Source: Jaltomata sinuosa (Eukaryota > Streptophyta > Magnoliopsida > Solanales > Solanaceae). Taken from it: 64,000 bases of DNA. The stretch lies in contig QJPP01007599.1 of the NCBI GenBank assembly GCA_003996215.1, positions 496,001-560,000 of the forward strand, in the 5' to 3' direction. A program made the translations under genes and the position numbers. Within the stretch, counting starts at the first letter, position 1, and the number at the start of each line of letters is the position of its first letter. The notes below the pieces were generated by a model, which was not told the DNA's origin, did not search any database, and saw only the letters and a list, made by a program, of their open reading frames with translations. Shown here piece by piece: positions 24,601-35,265 of this stretch.

Positions 24601-25440
24601 AAGAAACCGCTTATATAGATATACTTAAGGAATACGTGGATGTCTTTGTTGGAGTTACAAAGAGATGCTTGGCTTGGATCCCAAAGTGGCAGTTCATCAG
24701 TTGGCAGTCAAGAATGGTGCTCGTCCTGTTAAGCAGGCCCAAAGACATTTTAGACCAGACTTGATTCCGTTGACAAGAGTGAAGTTAACAAACTCATTGA
24801 AGCTGGCTTTATTCGAGAAGTAAAGTATCCCACGTGGATTTCAAGTATTTTCCCCGTGCAGAAGAAGAATGGCCAAATTCGAGTTTGTGTTGACTTCAGG
24901 GATCTCAACCATGCATGTCCTAAGAATGAATTTCCACTCCCTATTCCAGAGATGATGATTGATGCTACCACAAGATATGAGGTGATGTCTTTCATGGATG
25001 GTTCCTCCGGTTATAACCAAATTCGTATGGCACCAAAGGATGAAGAGCTCACCGTGTTCCGTACACCTAAAGGCATTTATTGCTAAAAGTGATGCCTTTT
25101 GGTTTGAAGAATGATGGTGCCACATATCAAAGGACTATGCAAAATATCTTTGATGACTTGCTCCATAAAAATGTTGAATGTTATATTGATGATTTGGTGG
25201 TGAAGTCAAGAAAGAGAAGCGACCACTTGAAAAACTTGAGAATGTTGTTTGAGTTATTGCGAAGATATCAACTCAGGATGAATCTGTTGAAATGTGATTT
25301 TGGAATTACTTCTGGAAAGTTCCTTGGCTTCATTTTGCGACATCGAGGAATTGAGATTGATCAGGCTAAAGTGGATGCAATCTTGAAGATGCCCGAGCCT
25401 CGAAATATTCATGAGTTAAAAAGTCTTCAAAGGTAAGCTA
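24601..25440 (+). pseudogene. Reverse transcriptase of element C
   Basis: Blocks in order: FIREVKYPTWISSIFPVQKKNGQIR (in part), VCVDFRDLNHACPKNEFPLP, MDGSSGYNQIRMAPKDEE and VFRTPKGIYC. A stop at 25084-25086 follows, then VMPFGLKNDGATYQRTMQ, the catalytic CYIDDLVVKS near 25177-25200, and FLGFILRHRGIEID. The YIDD catalytic pair is intact, but the TAA and upstream shifts make the copy dead. Confidence 0.88.
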
Positions 25441-25920
25441 GCATATCTGAGGAGGTTCATCTCAAATATAGCCATAAAATGTCAACCGTTCAGCCATCTC
25501 ATAAAGAAAGGTGCTCCTTTAAAGTTGGACCAAGCTTGTAGTAACGCCTTTGAAAGTATCAAGTTATATTTGATGAAGCCTCTAGTCCTTGCATCTCCTA
25601 TACCTGGAAAACCACTGATACTTTATATTGCGGCTCAAGAAAGGTCAGTTGGAGCACTATTGGCTCAAGAAAATAGTGAAGGCAAAGAGAACTCCCTTTA
25701 TTACCTAAGTAGAATGATGAAACCAAATGAGTTGAATTATTCGCCAATTGAAAAGTTGTGTTTGGCGTTAGTCTTCTCAATCCAAAAGATGAAGCACTAC
25801 TTTCAAGCTCATGTTGTTCGTCTTATTTCTAGAGCAAATCCCATCAAGTTTGTGATGTAGAAACCAGTCCTTAGTGACGGACTTGGTAGGTGGTACCTTC
25901 AGTTTCAATAGTTTGAGATT
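25441..25920 (+). pseudogene. RNase H of element C
   Basis: The connection RT-RNase H shows as LKSLQ.KLAYLRRFISN across a shift near 25436. The RNase H region at 25525-25860 carries KPLILYIAAQERSVGALLAQEN, YYLSRMM and ELNYSPIEKLCLALVFSIQKMKHYF. The first catalytic Asp position is occupied by Ala (YIAAQ), as is usual in Tat elements, which rely on the second RNase H. A TAG ends the frame at 25858-25860. Confidence 0.82.
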
Positions 25921-26420
25921 GTGTACATCCCTCAAAAAGCTATAAAGGGACAAGCATTAGCAGACTTCTTGGCGGATCACTCGATACCTGATGATTGGGA
26001 GCTAACTGATGAACTTCCTGATGAGGAATCTATGGTTATTGAAGTTCAACCTCAGTGGAAGATGTACTTTGATGGTGTAGCACATCAAGGTGGGGCTAGT
26101 GCTGACGTGGTGTTCTTCACTCCGCAAGGAGTGGTTCTCCCATACCCCTTTACTTTGACACAATGTTGCTCCAACAATGTCGCTGAATATCAAGCTTTAA
26201 TACTTGGGCTTGAAATGGTTGTCGACATGAAACAACTACAGTTGCAAGTCTTTGGTGACTCTCAGCTGGTGATCAACCAACTCTTGGGAAGTTATGAGGT
26301 CAAAAAGCCTGAGATACGCCAATATCATGGTTACGCTTAGAAGTTGATAGGATGGCTTGGAGATGTGAGCCTTCAACATATACCGAGGAAGGAAAATCGA
26401 AAAGCCAATGCCTTGGCTGC
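25921..26420 (+). pseudogene. Second (archaeal-type) RNase H of element C
   Basis: WKMYFDGVAHQGGA near 26060 holds the first catalytic Asp. NNVAEYQALILGLEM near 26175 holds the Glu. LQVFGDSQLVINQLLGSYEVK near 26240 holds the second Asp. The end of the domain, LQHIPRKENRKANALAALAS, lies past a TAG at 26338-26340. A duplicate RNase H of this type is diagnostic of the Tat lineage. The catalytic residues look intact. Confidence 0.85.
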
Positions 26421-26559
26421 TCTGGCTTCAATTCTAAGTCTCCCGGATCAGACACAAGTTACTATCTGCCAAAAATGGGTAGTACCACCGCGAATGAGGA
26501 TGAACATGCAGAAAATGAGCTTGAGCATCTCGTCGCTATTTCTGAAGTCGTGACGGAAG

Positions 26560-27804
26560 ATTGGCGACAACCTGTCATTGACTATTTGTGTTATGGGATA
26601 CTTCCAGAAGATCCAAGGAGGAAAATCGACATTCGTCGTCGTGCACCTAGCTTCCTTTACTACAAAGACATATTATATAGAAGATCATTCGAGGGAGTAC
26701 TTTTGTGATGTTTAGGGGGAGACGAAGCAATCCAAGCTTTGCAAGAAGCACATTCAGGAGTATGTGGATCACATCAATCTAGACCGAAGCTACACTTCCA
26801 TATAAAAAGAATGGGATATTACTGGCCAACGATGGTGAAAGATTGCTTGCATTATGCTCGGAGATGCAAGGCTTGCCAGATTCATGCAAATTTTATACAT
26901 CAGCCTCCTGAAGTATTGCACCCGACTATTGCATCTTGGCCATTTGACGCTTGGGGACTAGATATTGTTAGCCAACTACAAAAGTCTTCCACTGGACACT
27001 TGTACATCTTGGCTGCAACAGATTACTTCTCAAAATGGCAGAAGTTATCGCTCTCAAAGAAGTGAAGAAGGAGAATGTTGCAAACTTCATTCGAGTGAAT
27101 ATAATCTACCATTTGGCATTCCTCGCTACATAATAACAGACAATGGCAAGCCATTTGATAACAAGTTGATGAACAAGATTTGCGAACTCTTCGAATTCAA
27201 GCAGCATAAATCTTCTATGTATCATGCTTTCGCCAATGGTCTAGCTGAAGATTTCAATAAGACTCTATGCAACTTGTTAAAGAAGGTCGTCTCTGAGTCT
27301 AAACGAGATTGGCACGAATGAATGGAAGAAGCTTTGTGGGCATAGAGGACAACTTACCGCACACCAACACGAGCAACCCCATACTCACTTGCTTTTGGAG
27401 TTGAAGCAGTCCTACCACTTGAGTGTCAAATACCTTCTTTAAGGCTTGCTATTCAAGAAGGGCTCACTATAGAAGAAAATATTCGATTGTGTCTTGCAGA
27501 GTTAGAAGCACTTGCTGAGAAAAGGCTGGAAGCACAATAAAATCTGGAATGTTATCAAGCCCGTTTGTCTCGTGCTTTCAACAAAAATGTTCGCTTGAGG
27601 TACTTCCAAGTTGGAGATCAAGTACTTGCAGTAAGGAGGCCTATTATCTCTTCTCACAAGTTTGGGGAAAAATTCACTCCGAAGTGGGACGGACCATATG
27701 TTATTCAAGAAGCATATTCAAGTGGTGATTACAAACTGATTGACATGGATGGCGTGAGGGTCGGCCCTATCAATGCCAAGTTCTTGAAGAAGTACTATCC
27801 TTGA
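26560..27804 (+). pseudogene. Integrase of element C
   Basis: The zinc-binding domain is HSGVCGSHQSRPKLHFHIKR with CKACQIHAN downstream (H-H-C-C, 26750-26890). Catalytic core: first Asp in WGLDIV (~26955), second in IITDNGKPF (~27130), Glu in GLAEDFNKTL (~27245). Frameshifts lie near 27055 and stops at 27319-27321 and 27538-27540. The C-terminal part VGDQVLAVRRPI...FTPKWDGPYVIQEAYSSGDYKL ends at 27804. There is no chromodomain, as expected for a Tat element. Integrase would insert the cDNA with a 5-bp stagger. Confidence 0.86.
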
Positions 27805-27902
27805 AGCAAGATGACACTCCTAAAGGCACGAGCATAAACTGTATGTAACTCCTGCCCCGCAAGAGAATAAACTGTGTATGGCTCTCCAAAAAAGAAAAAT
27901 CA

Positions 27903-28082
27903 TCCGCTAGGTTGAAAACCTAGCAAGAGACATCCTAGGCAAAGGTTAGGACACAAAAAAAGTCCACTAGGTTGAAAACCTCGCAAGAGGCGACCTAGGC
28001 AAAATTTAGGACACAAGAAAATACTGCTAGGTTGAAAACCTCGCAAGAGGCGGCCTAGGCAAAAGTTAGGACAAAAAAACAT
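27903..28082 (+). repeat. 60-bp tandem repeat, three units
   Basis: Three 60-base units, each with the phrase CTAGGTTGAAAACCT followed by GCAAGAG and CCTAGGC. In unit 1 CTAGGTT and AACCTAG form an inverted repeat around GAA; in units 2 and 3 the right arm reads AACCTCG. It lies just after the integrase stop, in the 3' region of element C. Confidence 0.9.
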
Positions 28083-28299
28083 CACTCTTCCAGAACTACA
28101 TTATGACTTGATCCTCTTCACCGAGGTACAAAAGCTCTTAGAATTTTATTCTGGGTTCAGTCATATGAGTGACAAAAAAATACAAGTTCCCGCTTGATCT
28201 TTCACTTGAAAGTCTAGTCCACAAGTACTCACTCATCAAACTTTGGACTTACATCAAATATTCATGGATCGTTGGGGGCATACCTCTATGAATGATGAG

Positions 28300-28790
28300 C
28301 TTGTTGAACAAAATTTGGAATGCTCAAGTTTCCCAATCCTACAAGTTGAGGTTGCAAATCTACCAAGCCTGCAGGTTGAAGTCTTCGAATTCAGTCAAGT
28401 ATGTGAGTTGAAGTCTTCGAATACTCCAAGTTTTCACGTTGATGTTTTGGATTTACTAAGTCTGTAAGATGAGGTTTGTAAATCCTTAAAGTCTTCAAGT
28501 TGAAGTCTCAAATCCACCATGTTTGTAAGTAGAAGTCCTCAAAATTCAGCAACACTTCAAGACAAAGGCGTCAAATCTGTCAAGTCTGTAAGCTAAAGGC
28601 GTCAAATCTGCCAAGTTTGTAAGTCAAAGTTGTCAAATCTGTCAAATTTACAAGTTGAAGTTGTCAGATTTTCCAAGTCTACAAGTTGAAGTTGCCAAAT
28701 ACATCAAGTTTGCAAGTTGAAGTCTCTAAATCCGTCAAGTTTGCAAGTTGAAGTCATCAAGACCTTCAAGCCTTCAAGTTGAGGCCTTCT
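28300..28790 (+). repeat. ~34-bp degenerate repeats, 'caagttgaagtc' type
   Basis: The phrase CAAGT-TGAAGT-C-AAAT recurs about every 30-35 bases, with the spacer word changing between copies. At least 12 recognisable copies are present. They are strongly diverged. Confidence 0.75.
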
Positions 28791-28796
28791 AAATTG

Positions 28797-29190
28797 TCAT
28801 TCCTTAAGGTGGACAAAATTTGTCCCTTTGCACCTTAAGCTGGACTTTTAAGGATGTATTCTTAAAAGAATCTCTAAATTTCCATGCCTTAAGGTGGACA
28901 AAATTTTTCATTTGCGCCTTAAGCTGGCCTTTTAAGGATGTATTCTTAAAAGGATCCCTAAATTTCCATGCCTTAAGGTGGATAAAATTTGTCCCTTTGC
29001 ACCTTAAGCTGGCCTTTTACAGGTGTTTCCTTGAAAGGGTCTCTAAATTCCCATTCCTTAAGGTGGACAAAATTTGTCCCTTTGTCCCTTTGCACCTTAA
29101 GCTGGCTTTTTACAGATGTGTCCTTAGTTGGATCTCTAAATTTTCATGCCTCAAGATGGAAAATTTTAGTCCCTCTGCACCACGGTCTTT
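28797..29190 (+). repeat. ~86-bp tandem repeat with long hairpin, 4-5 units
   Basis: Units start near 28803, 28888, 28974, 29057 and 29145 (partial). Each has CTTAAGGTG paired with a later CACCTTAAG, with GGACAAAATTTGTCC between them in the first unit, so a long interrupted stem can form (28803-28839). The 135-codon ORF across these units only reflects a unit with no stop in one frame. Confidence 0.88.
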
Positions 29191-29224
29191 AAAATATTGT
29201 ATAAAATCTTTTATGCAGATCACG

Positions 29225-29860
29225 TAAAGTCTTTGCCTTAGATGGTGTAAAGTCTTTAGCTTAGATGATATAGTGCTTTCGGCTCAGACGGTGTAAAATC
29301 TTTGCCTCGAGCGATATAAGGTCTTTGGATCAGACGGTGTAAAGTATTTACTGCGGACCATGTAAAGTCTTTGCCTTAGACGGTGTAAAGTCTTTGGCTC
29401 GGACAGTACAACACCTTTGGCTCAGACGGTGTAAAGTCTTCACCTCGGGTGATATAAGGTCTTTGGCTCAGACGGTGTAAAGTCTTTACAGTGGACCATG
29501 AAAAGTCTTTGCCTTAGACAGTGTAAAGTCTTTGGCTCGGATGGTACAACACCTTTGGCTCAGATGGTGTAAAGTCTTCGCCTTGAGTGATATAAGGTCT
29601 TTGGCTCAGACAGTGTAAAGTCTTTACCGTGGACCATGTAAAGTCTTTGCCTTAGACGATGTAAAGTCTTTGACTCGGACGATACAACACCTTTGGCTCA
29701 GACGGTGTAAAGTCTTCGCCTCAAGTGATATAAGGTCTTTGGCTCAGACGATGTAAAATCTTTACCGTGGACCATAAATTTTTTTTCCTTAGACGGTGTA
29801 AAGTCTTTGGCTTGAACAAAGCGACAGTTTCGGCTCAGAAGGTATAAAGTCACGTCAAAT
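29225..29860 (+). repeat. Higher-order 'gtgtaaagtcttt' repeats
   Basis: A basic word of about 25-30 bases, GACGGTGTAAAGTCTTTGGCTC, varies in a fixed order (with ATATAAGGTC, CCATGTAAAG and TACAACACC forms). The ordered set recurs as a larger unit of roughly 120 bases about five times. It is a two-level array, older at the small scale and younger at the large scale. Confidence 0.85.
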
Positions 29861-30221
29861 CCTCTTCCGATGCAATTTTCTTTCCTTTAAAAAAAAAGAA
29901 CAGAAAAATAATGGAGAGAGACAATAAAAAAGGAAGCAAAGAAGATTACCTCGCACCTTGATGCTAGCGACTTGGAAGAAGCTCACAAATTCTTAAAGTC
30001 TCTCTACAAATTATTGAAATTATAGGTGCCTAGAGAACATGGAGCATGCCTCTATTTATAGAGACCCAAAATGGTTGTTGAAAGATTCCTGCTCGATGTG
30101 GGATTTAACCTTGCAAGGCCAAACAAGGGGAAATTGTTTTTGCCATATAAGGCAATAACGTCACCAAACGCGTGAAAAGAAAAGAGGAAAACATGGATGT
30201 TAATTGTGCTTGTTAAGAGTA

Positions 30222-30396
30222 GTTTTTTTTTCAAATAAAGGGGTTACATTGCCTTTTATGCAAAAAGACAAGAAAAAAAAGAATTACATTCAATTCTTTG
30301 CAAAATGTTTTTTTTCTTCCCAAATAAAGAGGTCACATTGCCTTTTATGGAAAAAGACAAAAAAAAAAGAATTGCATTCAATTCTTTGCAAAGTGA
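30222..30396 (+). repeat. ~86-bp direct duplication
   Basis: Two copies of a unit with AAATAAAG-GGTTACATTGCC (second copy AAATAAAG-AGGTCACATTGCC), AAAAGACAA and ATTCAATTCTTTGCAAA, at about 30230 and 30317. This is the last repeat block before the polypurine tract of element C. Confidence 0.85.
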
Positions 30397-30644
30397 TACT
30401 ACGAATATGCGGTAGAAAATGTGTGATTTATACCGTAACAAATGTTGCCTTTTGACTTCACAGAAATTAAAACATTTGGAATCATGTCCAAAATTTGGCG
30501 TGAACAGTAGTAAATGGACAAATATCAGTATTAATATATGTTTGTTTGATATAGGAAATATAGATTCATGATATTAGTTAAAGCACGATGTCAATTAATA
30601 CTTCAAGCCTAGTCTTCAAAAGATTAAATATCTCGACAAGTCTT

Positions 30645-30660
30645 GAACTAGGGGGCAATT
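30645..30660 (+). other. Polypurine tract of element C
   Basis: GAACTAGGGGGCAATT lies directly before the 3' LTR start TGTATACAAC. It sets the direction of the element and the LTR boundary. Confidence 0.8.
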
Positions 30661-31504
30661 TGTATACAACGAAATTTTATTAAATATAAATCCATAAGAA
30701 ATTCGGGTTTGTATTAAATTCAAAATATATTAGTCCAAATAAACATTATGCATTAATATAATTGAATTAATTAATTAAGTTCAATAAATATGGATTTAAT
30801 TAAAGTCTAATTTTTATTGGGCTAGTCCATTAATTTGAGTTATAAATGATGAGCCCACTTTCCCAAGCCCAAGTTGTCATCTTATTCTAGAGGCCCAATT
30901 TGGTACCACGTGTCAAATGACATGGCACGCCAAGTCAAGTGAAGGAGCCAATAGGAGCATGCCATGTGTCAAAATGATGCAGCATCCCAAGCCAAATTAA
31001 AGACCAATGGAAACATGCCACGTGTATAAGTGACATGTTCCGACCAATCAAATATGGCCTCATAACTTCAATCTGATTGGATGAAAAGAGTTGGTACTTA
31101 CCATAATTCTTCCCTCCTCCAAATATAAATAGGGGTCCTCCATAATTCAGAAAAGATACCTGTATTCTAACAAGAAGTCAGAGAGAGCTCGTGGATCAAA
31201 CGCCGCAAATTTTCTACAAGCTACAAGTTCAAGCATTCAGCATTAAAGTTCAACTACAACTCAAGATCAAGACCACCAGATTCAAGATCAAACTCAAAAA
31301 GCCCTTGAATTCAAGTACAAGTCAAGATCAAATTCACCAAATTCAAGATCGAGCTCAACGCCCCTTGAATTTACATACTTGAAAAGATGAATCAGAGAAT
31401 CAATAGAGATTGTAACACTCATATATTCAAATCAAATACTACGATTGTTGTGATATTTCCGGTGCTGATTATTATTTTCTGCAACTCGAATTTTATTGTC
31501 TACA
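30661..31504 (+). repeat. 3' LTR of element C
   Basis: 844 bases with the same ends as 20079-20948. The two LTRs differ by scattered substitutions and short indels, clearly more than the LTR pair of element D, so C is the older insertion. The G-box (30907-30912) and TATA box (31124-31131) are kept. Confidence 0.93.
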
Positions 31505-31509
31505 ATTGC

Positions 31510-33250
31510 CCCGAACTCTTTGCTCATCTTGATTATGTTTTGATAGACCCATATTGACACATCCATCTGCCCATCACTTTCCTCCTCTATAGATTGGTAA
31601 TTTAGAGGTTCTGCTTCTTTGATGTTCCATGTTTCCTCCCTAGTGTGGTCCGTAATTTTGCATGTTTGACTGTAGGCTATTTGTTTCGAACTAGGCTCTT
31701 CCTTCTTTGATATTTGTAGCCGCATCAACAAATACCTCTCCCTCTTCTAATCCAGCGAGTTCCATCATAGAGTTTGATTGATTTTCATCAACTAAAGCAA
31801 CTTCTATCTCTCCAAAAACACTGTCGAAGAAAACTAGTTCTGTAGTGTTTGCTTCTAACTCTATGGGATCAGTCTTAGTAAACACCGCTTCATTAATTTG
31901 TTTTGAATCCAGGAATTGGCCCTCACTAGAGATTGGGCCTCTATTGTAAACCCTCCCCTTTATTCTCTTTTCATTTATTTTTCTTTGACCCGACTTCGAC
32001 CTAGAAGGTTTAATGAAAATCTTTCCTCCACAGCACGTGACTCGGGTCCACATCAACTGTAGGGTTTGAGGTCAAACCCACGTGTTCAGTCAGCTTTTTG
32101 TCAGCAATATATCCGTTGTTTCTTCCCCCCTTAACCTCAATTGACCAGCGGTCTTTGCCTATCATCTCCTTCATCTCGCTAGCCACTACCATTATTTGAG
32201 CTTCAGACCAGATTGGAATAAAGGTTAGTCCTTTATCCACTTTCTTAACTTCTTTTGGGTGTTTCCCCCATATCCTTCAATCTTTAATCTTGCCCACTTT
32301 AGGTGGTTTTTAAGAGATGTCTCTTCCACTGTTTCCAGTCATCCTCCACATTGGTCTCCTATGGATTTGAACACCTTTTCTATCCATAGATGGAGTGGAA
32401 GACCCACTGCTCTTATCCATGTTGAGCTTCCTCATTTTGTGCAGCATTCTACTGTTGGTGACCACCATTCAAGATGTAGCTTCAGCTGCTTCCAGGTCCA
32501 TTCTTTATGAATGATATGTTCCACCATGTTTTTGTTTGGAAATTCAAATAAGAAAGAGCATCCCCCCATTTTGTATATGATGATCCCAAAAGACTTCTTC
32601 CATGTATTGACGGCCTATTTCCTGATGTTTGCAAGCGAAGGTTTATCCTTCAAGTCTACATCAAGAAGGCCCTTCTCCTTCTCTATGTTCCTACCAAGGA
32701 TGGTGATAGCTTCGATGTTGTGACTAATCACAGAGTCCGCCGCTTCCTTTGATTGCTATTTACTGGTCCTGACTAAATCAACATACAAGATTTTTGGATC
32801 TGCCATTACGGGACTGTTTGTATTTGTAATAAAGTGGCCTTTTTGATCTTTAATGAAGTTTGCTATCTTTAATGCTATGTCCCCCCCATCCCCTATATAA
32901 TGCAAACTCTGGTATTATAATGACAGATTTGTTTCCCCTTTGTACTGTTATGATGCTAATGTATCTCCCAAACTTATTATACTTTCTGGAGCAAAAGAAG
33001 TCTGCAAATTGTTCATTATGCTTCCATCTTCTTGTATCCGTACCAGAATCCCCTGAGGCTTCTCATAATACAAAAACTATCAATTCCATAGTTTTCTTGT
33101 TAAAAGTAGTTCTGCACATAAAACATCGACTTCCTTCCACCCATTCGAACCATACTTCTGCCCTTGCTACAAGCCTCGTTATGTCGTATGACTTAAAACC
33201 AACTGCAAAGTAGATTATGTTTTCTCCCATGTCGTCGGAGAGAACGAACA
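31510..33250 (-). pseudogene. LINE B ORF1, N-terminal and middle part
   Basis: The minus strand reads from MGENIIYFAVGFKSYDITRL (33220-33160) and VWFEWVEGSRCF through several frames to WVYQNIIKMSKEFG at about 31510. The 5' block is typical of Solanaceae L1 ORF1. The middle contains WSIEVKGGRNN-like and KSGQRKINEKRIKGRV segments. Frameshifts separate 33063-33338, 32010-32240, 31691-32056 and 31432-31731. The ORF continues beyond element C at 20078. It encodes the nucleic-acid-binding partner of ORF2. Confidence 0.75.
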
Positions 33251-33328
33251 GAAGAAACCTCCGTGAAAGTACACCGGAGAAAGAGTTTTTTTTCCCTTGG
33301 GAAGTGTTCCTGAGAGCTTTTTTCTTAC

Positions 33329-35092
33329 GCTGTAACATTGAGAAAGCTTATGATCATGTCAATTGGTATTTTATCCTATCAATCTTAAGACAGATGGGTT
33401 TTGGAGATAAATGGATTAGTTGGGTGAAATTCTGTATCTCTACCGTGAAATTTTCCATTCTCATTAATGGAGGGCCCGAAGGTTTCTTTAATACTCATAA
33501 AGGGATTAGAATAGAGGACCCCATTTTCCTGTTATTTTGGTTATGGAAGGACTCAACAACATGATCAAGTTGGCTAATACAAATGGTTAGTTCCAAGGTT
33601 TTGAAGTGGCTAGGAACAATAGCCAAAGCATGGAGATTACTCACCTACATTATGTTGATGATACTTTAATTTTTTGGGATGCAAAAGAACAGTTGAAGTA
33701 TTTAATAGTGATCCTAATTTTGTTTGAAGCTATCTCGGGTCTTTACATCAACTGGAGAAAAAGCCACAGTTTTCCCATTAACTAAGTGCCTAACATGGAG
33801 CAGCTTGCCATACTACTAGGAGGTGAAATGGGTAACCTCCCCACAATCTACTTGGGTATGCCTCTGGGAGAAAAATCAAAGTCCAAAGGTATTTGGGATT
33901 CTGTATGGGAGAAATGTCATAAGAAATTGTCTAGGTGGAAATCGCAGTATTCTCTTAGGGGGAGGGTCACTCTGATTAATGTTGTATTGGATGCTCTACC
34001 TACTTATATGTTGACCTTTTCCTAGTCCCAACAAGAGTTTATTCAAAGGATGGATAAGATCAGGAGATCCTTCCTATGGCAAGGGAACAAGGAAAAAAAA
34101 GCATTCCATTTAGTCAAATGGAAGGACATCATCAGGAGTAGGAGTAAGAGACAAGGTGCGCTTGGCATCAGGAACCTGAAACACCAGAGCAAGGCTCTGA
34201 AGCTTAAATGGCTATAGAGATACTCCCAGGTACCTCAGACTCTTTGGAGCAGTGTCATAAAGAGAAAGTACAGAGAAGAAGATTGTTGGGTTTCCAAGGA
34301 AGTCAACACTCCATATGGAGTCAGCTTGAGGAGGTCAATCAGAGCTTACTGGCCTTTTCATAAAAAACACTCACATGTCAGAGTGCACAATGGCAGTAAG
34401 ACTATGTTCTGGAAAGATAAATGGACAGAGACAAGGTGCCCGGAAGAACTTTTCCCCTGATCTATTAGACCTGGCCCAAGATCAACAAAAAATTGTAGCA
34501 GTGATATGGAAACAACATGGTTGGGATTTGAGGTTCAGAAGAATGATGAATGACTAAGAGATTCCAAGATTGGTAGAATTATTCAAGCAGTTGGAAAATT
34601 TTCAAGGGGTGCAAGAAGGAGTGGATTGCCTGTGGTGGGATGGACACTGTAGAGGACTTTATAAAGTTAGCACAACGTATAAGCTACTAAACCAGGTAGA
34701 ACGACAAATTACTAATTGGCCATAGAAACACATCTGGAAAATCAAGATTCCTTACGAAGTTTCTTGTTTTACCTGGCTTCTAGCTAAAGAAGTTATTTTG
34801 ACTCATGAGAACCTGATTAAAAGGAAAATTTCACTATGCTCAAGATGCTTCTTATGTGAAAAAGAAGCTCAACCAGTAAACCATTTGTTGTTACACTGCA
34901 AAATCACAAATCAACTATGGAAAATTTTCATCAGTCTCAAAGGCATAGCTTGGTCAATGCCAAGAAAGATTGTTGACACTCTTTTTAGTTGGGAGGAAGC
35001 TAGAATTCGTGCAAGGAACAGAGAGATTGAGGATAATTCATTCATGTATATGGTGGACAATATAGAAATAACGAATTGATAGATGTTTTGAG
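33329..35092 (+). pseudogene. LINE A ORF2, third piece: RT and zf-RVT
   Basis: It starts in the RT palm with NIEKAYDHVNWYFILSIL and INGGPEGFF. THYVDDTLIFWDAKEQ near 33650-33690 holds the catalytic YVDD (tatgttgatgat). TIYLGMPLGEKSKSK, RWKSQYSLRGRVTLIN and ALPTYML follow. The zinc-binding C-terminus RCFLCEKEAQPVNHLLLHC lies at 34838-34895. Multiple shifts and stops (e.g. 33562, 34023, 34555) inactivate it. Confidence 0.86.
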
Positions 35093-35265
35093 AATAGAAG
35101 CAACCCAGTACAGAAGATTAAGCTAAACTTCATTTTGTTGTTTTGCTTTTGGTGTACTAAACTGTACTCTGGTGATACAGAATCAATCCTAGATGCCCTA
35201 GATACCATTTAGGTTTGATTTTACTCTTGGGTTAACTATGTATCTATTTCATCTCTGTAAATATG
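35093..35265 (+). other. LINE A 3' UTR, approximate
   Basis: Non-coding sequence after the ORF2 end, with no clear poly(A). The boundary with the next segment cannot be fixed by eye. Confidence 0.4.

Larger units (their letters stand above)
20079..31504 (+). mobile_element. Tat-type Ty3/gypsy element C, complete but defective
   Basis: LTRs are at 20079-20948 and 30661-31504, with a primer binding site at 20954-20971 and a polypurine tract at 30645-30660. Between them are gag, protease, RT, RNase H, a second archaeal-type RNase H and integrase, in that order. The extra RNase H and the long repeat-filled 3' region mark the Tat lineage. Flanks are ACTAC (20074-20078) and ATTGC (31505-31509): the same 5-bp duplication after two transitions, supported because the host LINE B frame then rejoins as FGVVFKG, matching FGVDFKG of LINE A. 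Every domain carries stops or frameshifts. Confidence 0.9.
16132..33328 (-). mobile_element. LINE B (L1 type), minus strand, split by element C
   Basis: ORF1 is at 33250-31510 and 20078-19873, and ORF2 at 19872-16270, all minus. Element C separates the two parts. LINE B interrupts LINE A RT and is flanked by GCTGTAAAC (16123-16131) and GCTGTAAC (33329-33336), a target-site duplication with one indel. The 3' end lies near 16132 and the 5' end near 33328, so without C it is about 5.8 kb, close to full length. Confidence 0.85.
11898..35265 (+). mobile_element. LINE A (L1 type), plus strand, in three pieces
   Basis: The pieces are 11898-13543 (end of ORF1, endonuclease), 15568-16131 (start of RT) and 33329-35265 (rest of RT, zinc-binding C-terminus, 3' UTR). 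The protein reading passes from one piece to the next: ...QNANA before 13543 resumes with NHIDQL at 15570, and ...KPGNAVN before 16131 resumes with IEKAYDHVNW at 33337. The gaps are filled by an RTE LINE and by LINE B. The element is 5'-truncated and carries many stops and frameshifts. Confidence 0.85.

Noticed and set aside
28820..29227. 135-codon ORF
   Set aside because: It consists of translated ~86-bp repeat units in the 3' region of element C.
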